Positions 25,471 through 33,183 are shown, counted from the first letter of the stretch. The stretch: 51,419 nt of DNA from UBA8522 sp035528895 (GCA_035528895.1 DATKXS010000128.1:1-51419); one strand, 5' to 3'. Numbers and translations are program-made. The notes: a model not told the origin generated them from the letters alone.

Positions 25471-26110
25471 ACGGACTCCTTTTCTCCTGCGCTCGTTTCT
25501 TACGGAAATCCGCCAGCAGATTCTTGTACACCCGTTCGGTCTGGACGGCGGTCTCGTCCGCTGATCCCGATGTTTCGATGAGATAATCGGCCTGTTTGAT
25601 CTTCTCGACCGTAGGCATCTGGCTGCGGACCCTTTTCCAGGCTTCGCGCCGCGTCATCCCGTCCCTCTTCATCAGGCGCTCGACCTGAAGTCTTTCCGGG
25701 CAGTGAAGGACGATGACCTTGTCGAAGAAGGGAGCGAATCCCGATTCGATGGTCAGGGCCGCCTCGGATACGAAGATCTTATGAGTGCCTTTTTTTTCGA
25801 GCGTCCGGATGGCCGTCTTCTTTTTTGCCAGGACGAGAGGATGGATAAGCCTGTTCAGGAACTGCCTTTCCTGGGCCGACGAAAAGACGATCGTTCCCAG
25901 GCGGGTGCGGTTGAGGGTCCGGTCGGGATTCAGGATGTCTGTTCCGAAATGGGCCACGATGTGGTGCCAAGCCGCCCGGCCGGGCGTCATCAGGTCGTGG
26001 GCCACCCGGTCGGCCGATTGGACAAAACAGCCATGATCGGCCAAGAGCTTGGCGACGACGGATTTTCCGGTGGCGATCCCCCCCGTCAGAGCCACGGTCA
26101 GTATGGACAC
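25427..26110 (-). CDS. coaE: Dephospho-CoA kinase
   Basis: A 227-residue protein. The P-loop GGIATGKS is near residues 9-16. QSADRVAHDLMTPG (lid/CoA-binding), the HPLV segment and VIVLHCPERLQVERLMKRDGMTRREA are all typical of CoaE. It performs the last step of coenzyme A synthesis. I chose GTG at 26110, 7 nt after the PilZ stop, because the P-loop is normally within the first 15 residues; the longer frame to 26191 overlaps PilZ. A basic Arg-rich C-terminal tail (SRPRARRRRAGP) is unusual and is the part overlapping the DHS-like gene. Confidence 0.92.
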   Translation of the reverse strand: MSILTVALTGGIATGKSVVAKLLADHGCFVQSADRVAHDLMTPGRAAWHHIVAHFGTDILNPDRTLNRTRLGTIVFSSAQERQFLNRLIHPLVLAKKKTAIRTLEKKGTHKIFVSEAALTIESGFAPFFDKVIVLHCPERLQVERLMKRDGMTRREAWKRVRSQMPTVEKIKQADYLIETSGSADETAVQTERVYKNLLADFRKKRAQEKRSPSRSRPRARRRRAGP

Positions 26111-26117
26111 AGGGGTG

Positions 26118-26519
26118 TTATTTCGCTTTCTTTTTCTTCTTCCGGCCGGCCTCGACGAATTTGAAGTCCTTGTTGAAACGGATGGCGACACCCTGCCGCT
26201 TGCCTTTCTTGTCCGGTTCCTCGAGGCGGACCGTGATCCCGCCGAGGTTGAGCTTGATCTCCTTGCCGCCGCTGAGGTTCTTAGGCAGGTCGATCATGAG
26301 GTTGAGCCGGGAGCCGACGACGACCCCCGAGTCGAGGCAAAAGTAGGCTCCGGCAGAGCTGATGTTCTCGAGAGTGGTCGTCTCGGAAAATCTCGCGCCG
26401 TGGGGAAGGCGGCCTTCGATGATCGTCGAGAGCGGCAGGTCGAGTCGCCATTCTCTCCGCCGGTTGGCCTGGATGGAAGGAATGGCCTCTTCCTTTTTGG
26501 GTCGCTGGGCTTTTTTCAT
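26118..26519 (-). CDS. PilZ domain protein 1
   Basis: A 133-residue PilZ protein with both c-di-GMP signatures in place: RREWR (RxxxR) at about residues 21-25 and NISSAGAYF (D/NxSxxG) about 30 residues later. Highly basic tails (MKKAQRPKK, RKKKKKAK) flank the domain. It lies 23 nt downstream of the LuxR-type regulator and 7 nt before coaE, so it is probably read from the regulator's promoter. It is similar along its length to two further PilZ proteins at 27631 and 28177, but is the only one with intact binding motifs. Inference: the functional c-di-GMP receptor of the three. Confidence 0.87.
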   Translation of the reverse strand: MKKAQRPKKEEAIPSIQANRRREWRLDLPLSTIIEGRLPHGARFSETTTLENISSAGAYFCLDSGVVVGSRLNLMIDLPKNLSGGKEIKLNLGGITVRLEEPDKKGKRQGVAIRFNKDFKFVEAGRKKKKKAK

Positions 26520-26542
26520 TACAACCTCTGCTTGACTCCCTG

Positions 26543-27229
26543 CTAAAACAGGGCGGAATTTATTGCATACAGGGCCAGCTGGAGACGGCTGTGCGTGTCC
26601 AGCTTGGCATAGATGCTCTTGATATGCGACCGGACCGTGTTCTTGCTGATGAACAGGATCCCGGCGATCTCATCGTTGCTCTTTCCTTGGCCGATGAGCC
26701 GGAGGACTTGAAACTCCGTAGGGGTGAGCTGGTCGAGCGTTTTCTCCTTGAGGTCCCGGCCGACGACGGAGATGATCCTGTCCATGATGCTGCTCATCTT
26801 GTCCCGGGGGAGCCAGATCTCTCCTTTATGGATGACCCGGATCGCCTCCGAGAGCTGACCGGCCGGATCGGCCAGGTCGAAATATCCCCTGGCGCCGGCG
26901 TTGATCAAGCCGACGATTTCCTCGTGAGAAGGGATGCTTCCCAGGATCAGAAGCTGCGATTTGCTCTGGAGCTTGGAGATCTCCTTGATGGCCTTGCAGA
27001 TCTCGCGCATGTTGGGCAAGGGCTCTGTGTTGGCGAAGAGGATGACCTGGGGGCGCAGCTTTCGGATCGATTCCATGAAGCTGTCGATGGTGTTCTTTTC
27101 CACGTTGGAAATCTCGATGCTGGTATCCGCTTCCATGGCTTTCAGGATCCCCGAAAGAATGATCTCCGAAGGACAGAAAATGAGGATCTTGATTTTTTTC
27201 TCTTCCGCCGGGATGCTTTTTTTACTCAT
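26543..27229 (-). CDS. LuxR-type regulator with non-phosphorylatable receiver
   Basis: A 228-residue NarL-like protein. Residues 13-130 follow a receiver pattern and 160-228 are a LuxR helix-turn-helix (LTPTEFQVLRLIGQGKSNDEIAGILFISKNTVRSHIKSIYAKL, quoted in part). The receiver lacks every phosphorylation residue: the acidic pair is replaced by C19-P20 (ILIFCPSE), the phospho-Asp by A66 (VILFANTEP), and the conserved Lys by Leu (GYFDLAD). It must be controlled by another signal such as ligand, partner or abundance. It has its own near-consensus promoter and leads PilZ1 and coaE. Target sites may include the nearby PilZ promoters, which is unproven. Confidence 0.87.
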   Translation of the reverse strand: MSKKSIPAEEKKIKILIFCPSEIILSGILKAMEADTSIEISNVEKNTIDSFMESIRKLRPQVILFANTEPLPNMREICKAIKEISKLQSKSQLLILGSIPSHEEIVGLINAGARGYFDLADPAGQLSEAIRVIHKGEIWLPRDKMSSIMDRIISVVGRDLKEKTLDQLTPTEFQVLRLIGQGKSNDEIAGILFISKNTVRSHIKSIYAKLDTHSRLQLALYAINSALF

Positions 27230-27298
27230 ATTTCACTCACTCTTTGTATGTCTTAGCCCCAACGCCGGGAAGTCCGCTCTCACTCTTGGCCCGGCGAA

Positions 27299-27327
27299 AT
27301 TCTATTAAATCACTCCCCCCTTGTCAA
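27299..27327 (-). promoter_or_regulatory. Near-consensus promoter of the LuxR-type gene
   Basis: Read on the minus strand, perfect TTGACA (27327-27322), a 17-nt spacer and TAGAAT (27304-27299). The leader would be about 60 nt. Confidence 0.75.
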
Positions 27328-27434
27328 GTAAAGGTTCGGCCATCGGCTAGCCTTCGGCCGTTCCGCGCATGAAATGGCTTCTGCGAGGCCAAGAAGCCGC
27401 GTTGACCTGGACGCAGACAGGAAGAGAGAAGCTA

Positions 27435-27578
27435 GTGGTGCGTCTCACAAATAACTTGGCTTTAGAACGATCCATAAAGACGCGCCACCGCGGGGGAGTT
27501 TGAGGGGGACGGCGTCGTTCCCCTCAGGGGGTCAGCGGAGCGGAGCGAAGCGCCGAGGGGGGAGCTTGACTCCTCCCT
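27435..27578 (+). ncRNA. Candidate structured RNA or repeat element (three stems)
   Basis: The gene-free stretch 27330-27630 contains three consecutive stems. Stem 1 pairs 27435-27445 with 27478-27488 (11 bp, 32-nt loop). Stem 2 pairs 27501-27509 with 27518-27526 (9 bp). Stem 3 pairs 27556-27564 with 27570-27578 (9 bp, 5-nt loop). Each has exactly one imperfect pair, and each time it is G.U if the plus strand is transcribed but A.C if the minus strand is. Between stems 2 and 3 is a purine-rich GGAGCGGAGCGAAGCG run. No promoter was found on the plus strand. It could be a small RNA, a processed leader, or a copy of a dispersed intergenic repeat; I cannot tell these apart. Confidence 0.45.
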
Positions 27579-27630
27579 GGAAGTGTCGTCTCTGCGGAGG
27601 ACTTTTGGAAGAGATTTACGAGACGGGACA

Positions 27631-28020
27631 CTAGTTGATAGTCGGCGGAATGGGAAGGAGTTTAAATTTCTTGTCCAACTGCAGCGAGACCAGCTGCTTT
27701 TTCCCGAGCCGCGTGGAATCCATCTGGGCGAGCCTGACAGTCCCGGACAACTGCAGTTTGAGGCTATTCTCCAAGATCAATGTCTTCGGGATATCCAGCG
27801 AGATGTCCAACTTGGCTCCGATCGTCACTGGGGAGCGAAGCCAGACGGTGGCCTCCTCGGCGCTGATCGAGCCGATCAGGGTTTTCTCGCGAAACCTGTT
27901 TTCCATAGCATCAAAACCGGTCACCAAAGCGGGAAGAGAGAGCTCAAAGGCACGCTCTCTCTTCCCGGCCTTGGAAGCGCCATGGATGGAGGGTTTTAGG
28001 GTCTCTTGCTTTTCTTCCAT
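27631..28020 (-). CDS. PilZ domain protein 2 (degenerate motifs)
   Basis: A 129-residue protein aligning along its length with the PilZ proteins at 26118 and 28177, notably the ALVTGFDAMENRFREKT, ...VTIGAKLDISLDIPKTL and ...QLVSLQLDKKFK segments. The RxxxR arginines are only partly kept (KRERAF) and the NxSxxG site is lost (SISAEEATV), so c-di-GMP binding is doubtful. I chose ATG at 28020. The open frame continues to 28110, but that part contains the promoter and an operator shared with the PilZ3 gene. The -10 box ends 12 nt before this ATG and there is no ribosome site, so the mRNA is probably leaderless. Confidence 0.75.
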   Translation of the reverse strand: MEEKQETLKPSIHGASKAGKRERAFELSLPALVTGFDAMENRFREKTLIGSISAEEATVWLRSPVTIGAKLDISLDIPKTLILENSLKLQLSGTVRLAQMDSTRLGKKQLVSLQLDKKFKLLPIPPTIN

Positions 28021-28032
28021 GTTCAGAATGTC

Positions 28033-28097
28033 ATTATCCCCAGGGCTCGCTAAGAGGGCAATCCCTCTTGGCGGTGAATCGCGGGGTGATTTTTTTG
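28033..28097 (-). promoter_or_regulatory. Promoter and operator of PilZ2
   Basis: Read on the minus strand, TTGCCC (28061-28056), a 17-nt spacer and GATAAT (28038-28033). A perfect 7-bp dyad, AAGAGGG/CCCTCTT with a 4-nt gap (28052-28069), covers the -35 box. A GGGGTGA plus T-tract element (plus strand, 28083-28096) starts 14 nt beyond the end of the dyad. Confidence 0.6.
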
Positions 28098-28176
28098 ACA
28101 TTTTAGTCATCCAGAACGATTAAGCCTCGGTGCTCCCCCGCTTTTCCCCTGAGGAGAAGTCGGAGAGGCCATTTTT

Positions 28177-28536
28177 TTATCCGTCCGCTTTGATGAAGTA
28201 CTTGTTTTCGAAGCGCAGAGAAACTTGCTGCTTCGAGGGATGGGAATGGTTGGCCTCGACCAATGCCACCTTGCCATTGATAACGAGTTTCAGATTCTTG
28301 TCATCAGCCAGAGAGGGAGGGAGGTCGATGATCAGTTTGAGCTTCGCGCCCAAGGCGATGGCGTTGAACAGGTTGAACGAAGCACCGTGATGGCTGATGT
28401 AGAAGAGGACGGTTTTCTCCTCAAAAGTTTTTCCAGAGGCGTTGCGGCCTTCGACGACAGTGGGAAGAGGCAGATTGAAGATCTGGCCCTTCCTTTCGAT
28501 TTTTGCAGGCTGAAACGGCGAGGATTTCGATAACAT
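28177..28536 (-). CDS. PilZ domain protein 3 (degenerate motifs)
   Basis: A 119-residue PilZ-like paralogue: LPLPTVVEGRNASGKTFEEKT, YISHHGASFN at the place of NxSxxG, LGAKLKLIIDLPPSL, and QQVSLRFENKYF. The arginine motif is replaced by KIERKGQ, and the Asp/Asn of the second motif by Tyr, so ligand binding is uncertain. The start at 28536 has an AAGGAA purine-rich site. It is transcribed divergently from proS. It resembles PilZ2 more in context and promoter than PilZ1 does, suggesting tandem duplication. A role as protein-protein adaptor rather than receptor is possible. Confidence 0.8.
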   Translation of the reverse strand: MLSKSSPFQPAKIERKGQIFNLPLPTVVEGRNASGKTFEEKTVLFYISHHGASFNLFNAIALGAKLKLIIDLPPSLADDKNLKLVINGKVALVEANHSHPSKQQVSLRFENKYFIKADG

Positions 28537-28565
28537 CTTCGCTTCTTTTTCCTTTTTCGATGTTC

Positions 28566-28661
28566 ACATTGCCATGCCTTGATGGAGGGGTCAATCACCC
28601 CTTTGGATGAAACGAGGGGTGAATTTTTTTTCGCCGCCCCGTGATGCCCTTCCTCACCCCT
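28566..28661 (-). promoter_or_regulatory. Promoter and operators of PilZ3
   Basis: Read on the minus strand, TTGACC (28594-28589), a 17-nt spacer and CAATGT (28571-28566). The perfect dyad AGGGGT/ACCCCT (28586-28602) overlaps the -35 box. GGGGTGA plus a T-tract begins at 28616, again 14 nt beyond the dyad. A further 8-bp inverted pair joins 28615-28622 and 28654-28661. Confidence 0.55.
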
Positions 28662-28701
28662 CATTCTCTTCATCAACGGCCCGGAACGGCCGCCGTGTTC
28701 C

Positions 28702-28730
28702 TTGACAAAAAAAAGGGCGGCGGATAGAAT
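28702..28730 (+). promoter_or_regulatory. Near-consensus promoter of proS
   Basis: Perfect TTGACA (28702-28707), a 17-nt spacer beginning with an A-tract, and TAGAAT (28725-28730). The leader is about 24 nt and includes GGAGTG. Confidence 0.78.
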
Positions 28731-28760
28731 GAGCCGGAAACAGCACCCCTGGAGTGACCG

Positions 28761-30215
28761 GTGGCCAAGGACGAACGGTTTGTCAAGAGAATCACAGCCA
28801 AGAGCGAGGATTTTTCCCGCTGGTATCTGGAGATTATCCGCAAAACGGAGCTGGCGGATTATGCCCCGATGAAGGGCATGATGGTCATCCGGCCAGACGG
28901 TTACTCAATCTGGGAAAACATCCAGCGGCTGCTGGACAAACGGATCAAAGACAGCGGGCACGTCAACGCCTATTTTCCCCTGTTCATCCCGGAAAGCCTC
29001 CTCAAGAAGGAGATGGAACATCTGGAAGGATTCGCCCCGGAGGTCGCCTGGGTCACCCAGGGAGGCCAGGAAGAGTTGGAGGAACGGTTGGCCGTCCGGC
29101 CGACATCGGAGGCCATCATCGGCTCGATGTATGCCAAGTGGATTCAGTCTTATCGGGACCTTCCGGTGCTGATCAATCAGTGGGCCAATATTGTGCGTTG
29201 GGAAAAGGTTACCCGGCCGTTTCTCAGGACAACGGAGTTCCTCTGGCAGGAGGGGCATACGGCCCACGAGACGTTCGAAGAAGCCCAGGAAGAGACCATT
29301 AAGATCCTCTCTCTCTACAAGGAATTCGTTGAATCGGAGCTGGCCATCCCCGTGGTCACAGGGCGCAAAACTCTCCGGGAAAAATTCGCCGGGGCGATGG
29401 AAACCTATGCCATCGAAGCGTTGATGTCGGACGGGAAAGCCCTCCAAATGGGCACCTCGCACAACCTCGGCCAGCACTTCTCCAAGGTCTTTGACATCCG
29501 TTTCGAGGACCGCGAACAGAAACTGCAGTATGTCTGGCAGACGTCCTGGGGGGTGTCGACGCGCTTGATAGGCGCCCTGGTGATGACCCATGGGGACGAT
29601 TCGGGGCTGCGACTCCCCCCGCAGGTGGCGCCGGTCCAGATCGTCGTCGTCCCCATCTCGCTGGGCAACTGGAAGGAGAACGTCCTCCCGGCGGCTTTGG
29701 CCGTCGAGAAGGAGCTCCGACAGGCTGGCTGGCGGGTCCGGCTCGATGCCCGAGAGGAATTCACCCCGGGCTGGAAATTCTCCGAATGGGAGATGCGCGG
29801 GGTCCCCCTCAGGATTGAGATCGGGCCCAGGGATATCAAGGAGAACCGCGCCGTCTTGGTTCGCCGGGATGTCCAGAAAAAAGAATCCGCCAATCTAGCG
29901 GCGCTGGTCCCGCGGGTCAAAGAAACGCTTCAGGAGATCCAGGCGTCCCTGTTCGATCAGGCGCTCCGGTTTCTAAGGGAAAACACCAGGACTGCTTCTG
30001 ATTATAACGAGTTCAAGGAAGTCATCGAGTCCAAGCGAGGATTCATCAGAAGTTGGTGGTGCGGCGATACGTCCTGTGAGGATCGCATCAAAGAAGAAAC
30101 GATGGCCACTGTCCGGGTGATCCCTCTGAAGAAAAACGAAGAAGAAAACGTCGGAGACTGCGTTTGCTGCCGGAAGAAAGGTCGCCAGCAGGTTTTATTC
30201 GCCAGAGCGTACTGA
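28761..30215 (+). CDS. proS: Prolyl-tRNA synthetase, archaeal/eukaryotic type
   Basis: A 484-residue class II synthetase. Motif 1 region GMMVIRPDGYSIWENIQ; motif 2 WANIVRWEKVTRPFLRTTEFLWQEGHTAH; motif 3 TRLIGALVMTHGDDSGLRLPP. The anticodon-binding domain begins VQIVVVPIS. The C-terminal extension carries zinc-ligand cysteines (WCGDTSCED and CVCC) and ends in a terminal Tyr (FARAY). These features, the lack of an INS editing domain and the length mark the archaeal/eukaryotic-type ProRS rather than the bacterial type. The start is GTG at 28761 after GGAGTG. It charges tRNA-Pro. Confidence 0.96.
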   Translation: MAKDERFVKRITAKSEDFSRWYLEIIRKTELADYAPMKGMMVIRPDGYSIWENIQRLLDKRIKDSGHVNAYFPLFIPESLLKKEMEHLEGFAPEVAWVTQGGQEELEERLAVRPTSEAIIGSMYAKWIQSYRDLPVLINQWANIVRWEKVTRPFLRTTEFLWQEGHTAHETFEEAQEETIKILSLYKEFVESELAIPVVTGRKTLREKFAGAMETYAIEALMSDGKALQMGTSHNLGQHFSKVFDIRFEDREQKLQYVWQTSWGVSTRLIGALVMTHGDDSGLRLPPQVAPVQIVVVPISLGNWKENVLPAALAVEKELRQAGWRVRLDAREEFTPGWKFSEWEMRGVPLRIEIGPRDIKENRAVLVRRDVQKKESANLAALVPRVKETLQEIQASLFDQALRFLRENTRTASDYNEFKEVIESKRGFIRSWWCGDTSCEDRIKEETMATVRVIPLKKNEEENVGDCVCCRKKGRQQVLFARAY

Positions 30216-30314
30216 GGCCCGGCGCGCCGCCAGGGTCAGGCCGGTTCCGGAGATGAGGGCGGGGCGGGGCCGAGCGATGGCCGGCGGCGAAACCGAGGGA
30301 CGAGAAGGGTAAGC

Positions 30315-30956
30315 TTGTCTGATCCAGCGGATGAATTCACCGGTCAGCGAGAGAATATGGTGGAGGTTCAGATCCGGGCCCGGGGGGTGAATGACGATCG
30401 AGTCCTGGCCGCTATGCGCAAGGTGCCTCGTCACCTTTTCGTCCCCGCGGAACTCCAGCCAGTCGCCTACGGGGACGAACCGCTTCCTATCGGAGAGGGC
30501 CAGACGATCTCTCAGCCTTATATTGTCGCCTATATGACAGCGGCCCTCGAGCTCAAGGGAGGGGAGAAAGTCTTGGAGGTGGGAACGGGCAGCGGCTATC
30601 AGACGGCCGTGCTGGCCGAGATCTGTCCTGTGGTCTTCACGGTGGAACTGATCGGCGGCCTTTCCGAAAGGGCCCAAACGTTGCTGCAGACGCTCTGGTA
30701 CACGAACGTCCGTTTTCGGATAGGTGACGGCACCTACGGATGGGAAGAGAATGCTCCCTTTGAGGCGATCATGGTGACCGCCGCGGCCGAGGCGGTGCCG
30801 GAGAGACTGCAAGAGCAACTTGCTCCCAAGGGACGTCTGATCATCCCGGTGGGCGTGGGTTTCCAGGAACTCGTCCTCATCAGCCGTGGACGGAGGGGTT
30901 TTCGGAAGAAAAAGCTTCTGCCGGTCCGCTTCGTTCCTTTGGTTTCCACCCATTGA
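30315..30956 (+). CDS. pcm: Protein-L-isoaspartate O-methyltransferase
   Basis: A 213-residue protein. The PCMT signature is clear: RHLFVPAELQPVAYGDEPLPIGEGQTISQPYIVAYM (in part), then the SAM-binding KVLEVGTGSGYQTAVLAE, VFTVELI, and IPVGVGFQELVL. It repairs isoaspartyl residues in damaged proteins. The start appears to be TTG at 30315 with GAAGGG upstream; ATG at 30357 (MVEVQIR) is the alternative and would still leave the catalytic domain whole. The 100-nt gap after proS is very GC-rich and shows no promoter, so it may be cotranscribed with proS. Confidence 0.92.
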   Translation: MSDPADEFTGQRENMVEVQIRARGVNDDRVLAAMRKVPRHLFVPAELQPVAYGDEPLPIGEGQTISQPYIVAYMTAALELKGGEKVLEVGTGSGYQTAVLAEICPVVFTVELIGGLSERAQTLLQTLWYTNVRFRIGDGTYGWEENAPFEAIMVTAAAEAVPERLQEQLAPKGRLIIPVGVGFQELVLISRGRRGFRKKKLLPVRFVPLVSTH

Positions 30957-31009
30957 GGTCCTGGCAGGGAACGGGCGGCCAGTCCCCGGAGAGGCGGCGG
31001 AAACGAACG

Positions 31010-31483
31010 ATGAAGAAAAAATTCATTCTCCTCCTGGCTTTCCTGACTCTTTATTGCTCTGGACAGACGGGGAGAGACAGGTTCATCAAGGTTTATTTTC
31101 CCGACGGTTTTGCGGTCATTGCGGAGCTCGCCGTGAACGATGAGGAAAGGGCCCGGGGACTGATGTTCCGGGAACAGATCCACGAGGATCAAGCCATGCT
31201 GTTTCTCTTCGCAGAAGAGGACATCCATTCTTTCTGGATGAAGAATATGCGCTTCCCGATCGATATCCTCTGGCTGGATAGGGGAAAGAGAATTGTCCAC
31301 ATCGAGGCCCGCGTCCCGCCCTGTCCCCGTGAGCCCTGCCCGACATACGTTCCCGCCGCGGCAGCCGCGTTCGTGCTCGAGCTCCAGTCCGGCTGCGCCG
31401 AAAAGCACGGGCTGCGTGTCCCTGACCGGCTCGAGTTCATCCTCCCGAAAGAGCTCAGCGGACCTCGAAGTCAACTGCCTTGA
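31010..31483 (+). CDS. DUF192 exported protein
   Basis: A 157-residue protein with a hydrophobic N-terminal signal (MKKKFILLLAFLTLYCSG). The Cys after LTLY could be a lipobox, though Tyr before it is atypical. The mature domain shows the DUF192 pattern: ELAVNDEERARGLMFRE, FWMKNMRFPIDILWLD, and PAAAAAFVLELQSG. Known: a small beta-barrel fold, often exported, of unknown function. The ATG at 31010 was chosen because it opens the signal peptide. The last 29 nt overlap the 3' end of the convergent gene at 31455. Confidence 0.85.
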   Translation: MKKKFILLLAFLTLYCSGQTGRDRFIKVYFPDGFAVIAELAVNDEERARGLMFREQIHEDQAMLFLFAEEDIHSFWMKNMRFPIDILWLDRGKRIVHIEARVPPCPREPCPTYVPAAAAAFVLELQSGCAEKHGLRVPDRLEFILPKELSGPRSQLP

Positions 31484-31964
31484 CGGCGCTTTTCCCGCTG
31501 AGCTTGTCTTTCAGCACGGCCTTGAACTTGTAATAGCCCGCCGGGACTTGGCCGCCCAGGGTGAGACTGTTCTGAGCATACAAGTCCATGACAGGAGTCT
31601 TGGTAGTGTAATGGAAGTTGAGAATGTTCGGCCATTCCTGGATGACTTCGCCCTTGGTGTTGAGCAAAGCCATGTCCTGAGTGTACCAGATTTCATAGAG
31701 ACCTTCTTTTTTGCTGGTGAAGACGTTGACCGGTTCGTAATAAACGAGGAGCTCCCCGTTCTTATCCAGAACCGGTTTGGCCAGGGGAACATAGGAGCCG
31801 AAGCCGATGATGTTCGAGCAGAAGGAGAAATGACGAAACCCGAGCTCGCTCGTATTCTGGATTTCGATGATCTTCTCTTTGAGCTCCAGGATCTTGTTTT
31901 CCTGGGGCAGGCTCAGCGACGCCGTCAGGCCGACCAGGAAAGCCAGGCAGAAAAATCTCTTCAT
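31455..31964 (-). CDS. Exported protein of unknown function
   Basis: A 169-residue protein, not recognised. It has a Sec signal (MKRFFCLAFLVGLTASLSLPQ), then a short helix (ILELKEKIIEIQN), then a beta-rich body with aromatic pairs (LVYYEPVNVF, YEIWYTQDMALL, PAGYYKFKAVLKD). The C-terminus reads like an immunoglobulin-like or transthyretin-like strand set. A strong GGGGAGG site and a TTGCCA-18-TATTGT promoter precede it. It is monocistronic, placed after lpxB. Probably periplasmic or surface associated. Confidence 0.65.
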   Translation of the reverse strand: MKRFFCLAFLVGLTASLSLPQENKILELKEKIIEIQNTSELGFRHFSFCSNIIGFGSYVPLAKPVLDKNGELLVYYEPVNVFTSKKEGLYEIWYTQDMALLNTKGEVIQEWPNILNFHYTTKTPVMDLYAQNSLTLGGQVPAGYYKFKAVLKDKLSGKSAVKAVDFEVR

Positions 31965-32000
31965 GATGCCTCCCCATTCGGAATTTTCTCGGAGTCCTAG

Positions 32001-32030
32001 ACAATATCATCAGCTGGGGGGGGTTGGCAA
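32001..32030 (-). promoter_or_regulatory. Promoter of the exported protein gene at 31455
   Basis: Read on the minus strand, TTGCCA (32030-32025), an 18-nt spacer that includes eight C, and TATTGT (32006-32001). Confidence 0.5.
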
Positions 32031-32043
32031 GAGGAATTGGCCG

Positions 32044-33183
32044 TCAGGACAATCCGGGCCAGACTATCGCCTCCAGCTCCCGGGCGACGTTCTCCGCCGC
32101 TCTTTCGGTTCCCAGGAGGCCGTCGATCCGACGGAACTCCTCTTTCATCCGGGACTTTTTCTCTTCGGAGAACAGCAATTCCTTTATTTCGCGAACGAGA
32201 TGATCGGCCCGAAAGTGCCTCTGAATGAGCTCCGGCACGACCTTTCTGCCGGCGAGAATATTCACAATACTGTATTCCCGGACCTTGACGAGGCGGCGAA
32301 AGGGATAATATGTGAAAGGAGAAAGGCGGTAGAAGGCGATGAACGGCGTGCCCAGGAGGGCCGTCTCCAGGTTGGCCGTCCCGCAGGAGGAGAGCACCAG
32401 GTCGGAATAAGCGACCGCTTCATACCCGTCCTTAGTCAGGATATCGATGCCCGGCTCTCCGGGAGGGAGATACCGATCGAGATAGCTACGGTGGACGCTC
32501 CCGGCCAGGACAAGAAGAAAACGGACCGAGAGCTCACTTTGCAACTTCCGGGCGACTTCGACCAGCACGGGAAGATGGTTCTTGACCTCAGTCCGGCGGC
32601 TTCCCGGCAGGAGGGTGATCAGGCGGCCTTCTGGAGGGAGGGAATATTTGGCCAGGAATTCATCGCGGCTCAGGCGGGTCCCGACCCGCCCCTTGAGCGG
32701 ATGACCGACGAAAGAAGCCGGGATACAGTAGTCTTCGTAGATGCTCTTCTCGAACGGAAAGATCAGGCACATCCGGGTCACTGTCTTCCGGATGGTCTTG
32801 AGGCGGTTTTTTCGCCAGGCCCAGACCGTCGGGCTGATGTAATAGAGGACGGGCGTGGCGATCTTGCGCATCATCCTGGCCAGGCGGAGGTTGAAGTCCG
32901 GCGAATCGATGAGGAAGGCGGCCTGGGGATTGCGCGCTTGAGTTTCTCTCTTGATAAGGCTGAAGATCCGGCGGAAATGGGGGAGCCGGATCAAGACCTC
33001 GAAGATCCCGACGGCGCTTAACCTCTCGATGGGACAGATGATCTCGACTCCCTCCTCGGCCAATCTTCGACCGCCGATCCCGAAAAAGAGGATGTCCGGG
33101 TGGCGCTTCTTGAACTCGCGGACAACGTCCGCTCCGTGCCTGTCTCCAGAATTCTCACCGGCGACGATCAGAACGGACTTCAT
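32044..33183 (-). CDS. lpxB: Lipid-A-disaccharide synthase
   Basis: A 379-residue GT-B glycosyltransferase. It has the N-terminal GENSGDRHGADV motif, FFGIGGRRLAEEGVE, FLIDSPDFNLRLARM, YYISPTVWAWRKNR and FVGHPL, all diagnostic of LpxB; the later part has LLPGSRRTEV and SSCGTANLETALLGTPFIAFYR. It condenses UDP-diacylglucosamine with lipid X, showing that the cell makes lipid A. It overlaps the pilin-like gene upstream by 4 nt (ATGA) and ends the rpsO - pnp - pilin series. Confidence 0.97.
   Translation of the reverse strand: MKSVLIVAGENSGDRHGADVVREFKKRHPDILFFGIGGRRLAEEGVEIICPIERLSAVGIFEVLIRLPHFRRIFSLIKRETQARNPQAAFLIDSPDFNLRLARMMRKIATPVLYYISPTVWAWRKNRLKTIRKTVTRMCLIFPFEKSIYEDYCIPASFVGHPLKGRVGTRLSRDEFLAKYSLPPEGRLITLLPGSRRTEVKNHLPVLVEVARKLQSELSVRFLLVLAGSVHRSYLDRYLPPGEPGIDILTKDGYEAVAYSDLVLSSCGTANLETALLGTPFIAFYRLSPFTYYPFRRLVKVREYSIVNILAGRKVVPELIQRHFRADHLVREIKELLFSEEKKSRMKEEFRRIDGLLGTERAAENVARELEAIVWPGLS

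Noticed and set aside
27330..27630. tRNA, tmRNA or RNase P RNA in the structured gap
   Set aside because: No cloverleaf, tRNA-like end or conserved P RNA core could be found by eye.
31867..33021. 384-codon plus-strand frame opposite lpxB
   Set aside because: Antisense to a motif-complete LpxB; composition typical of shadow frames.
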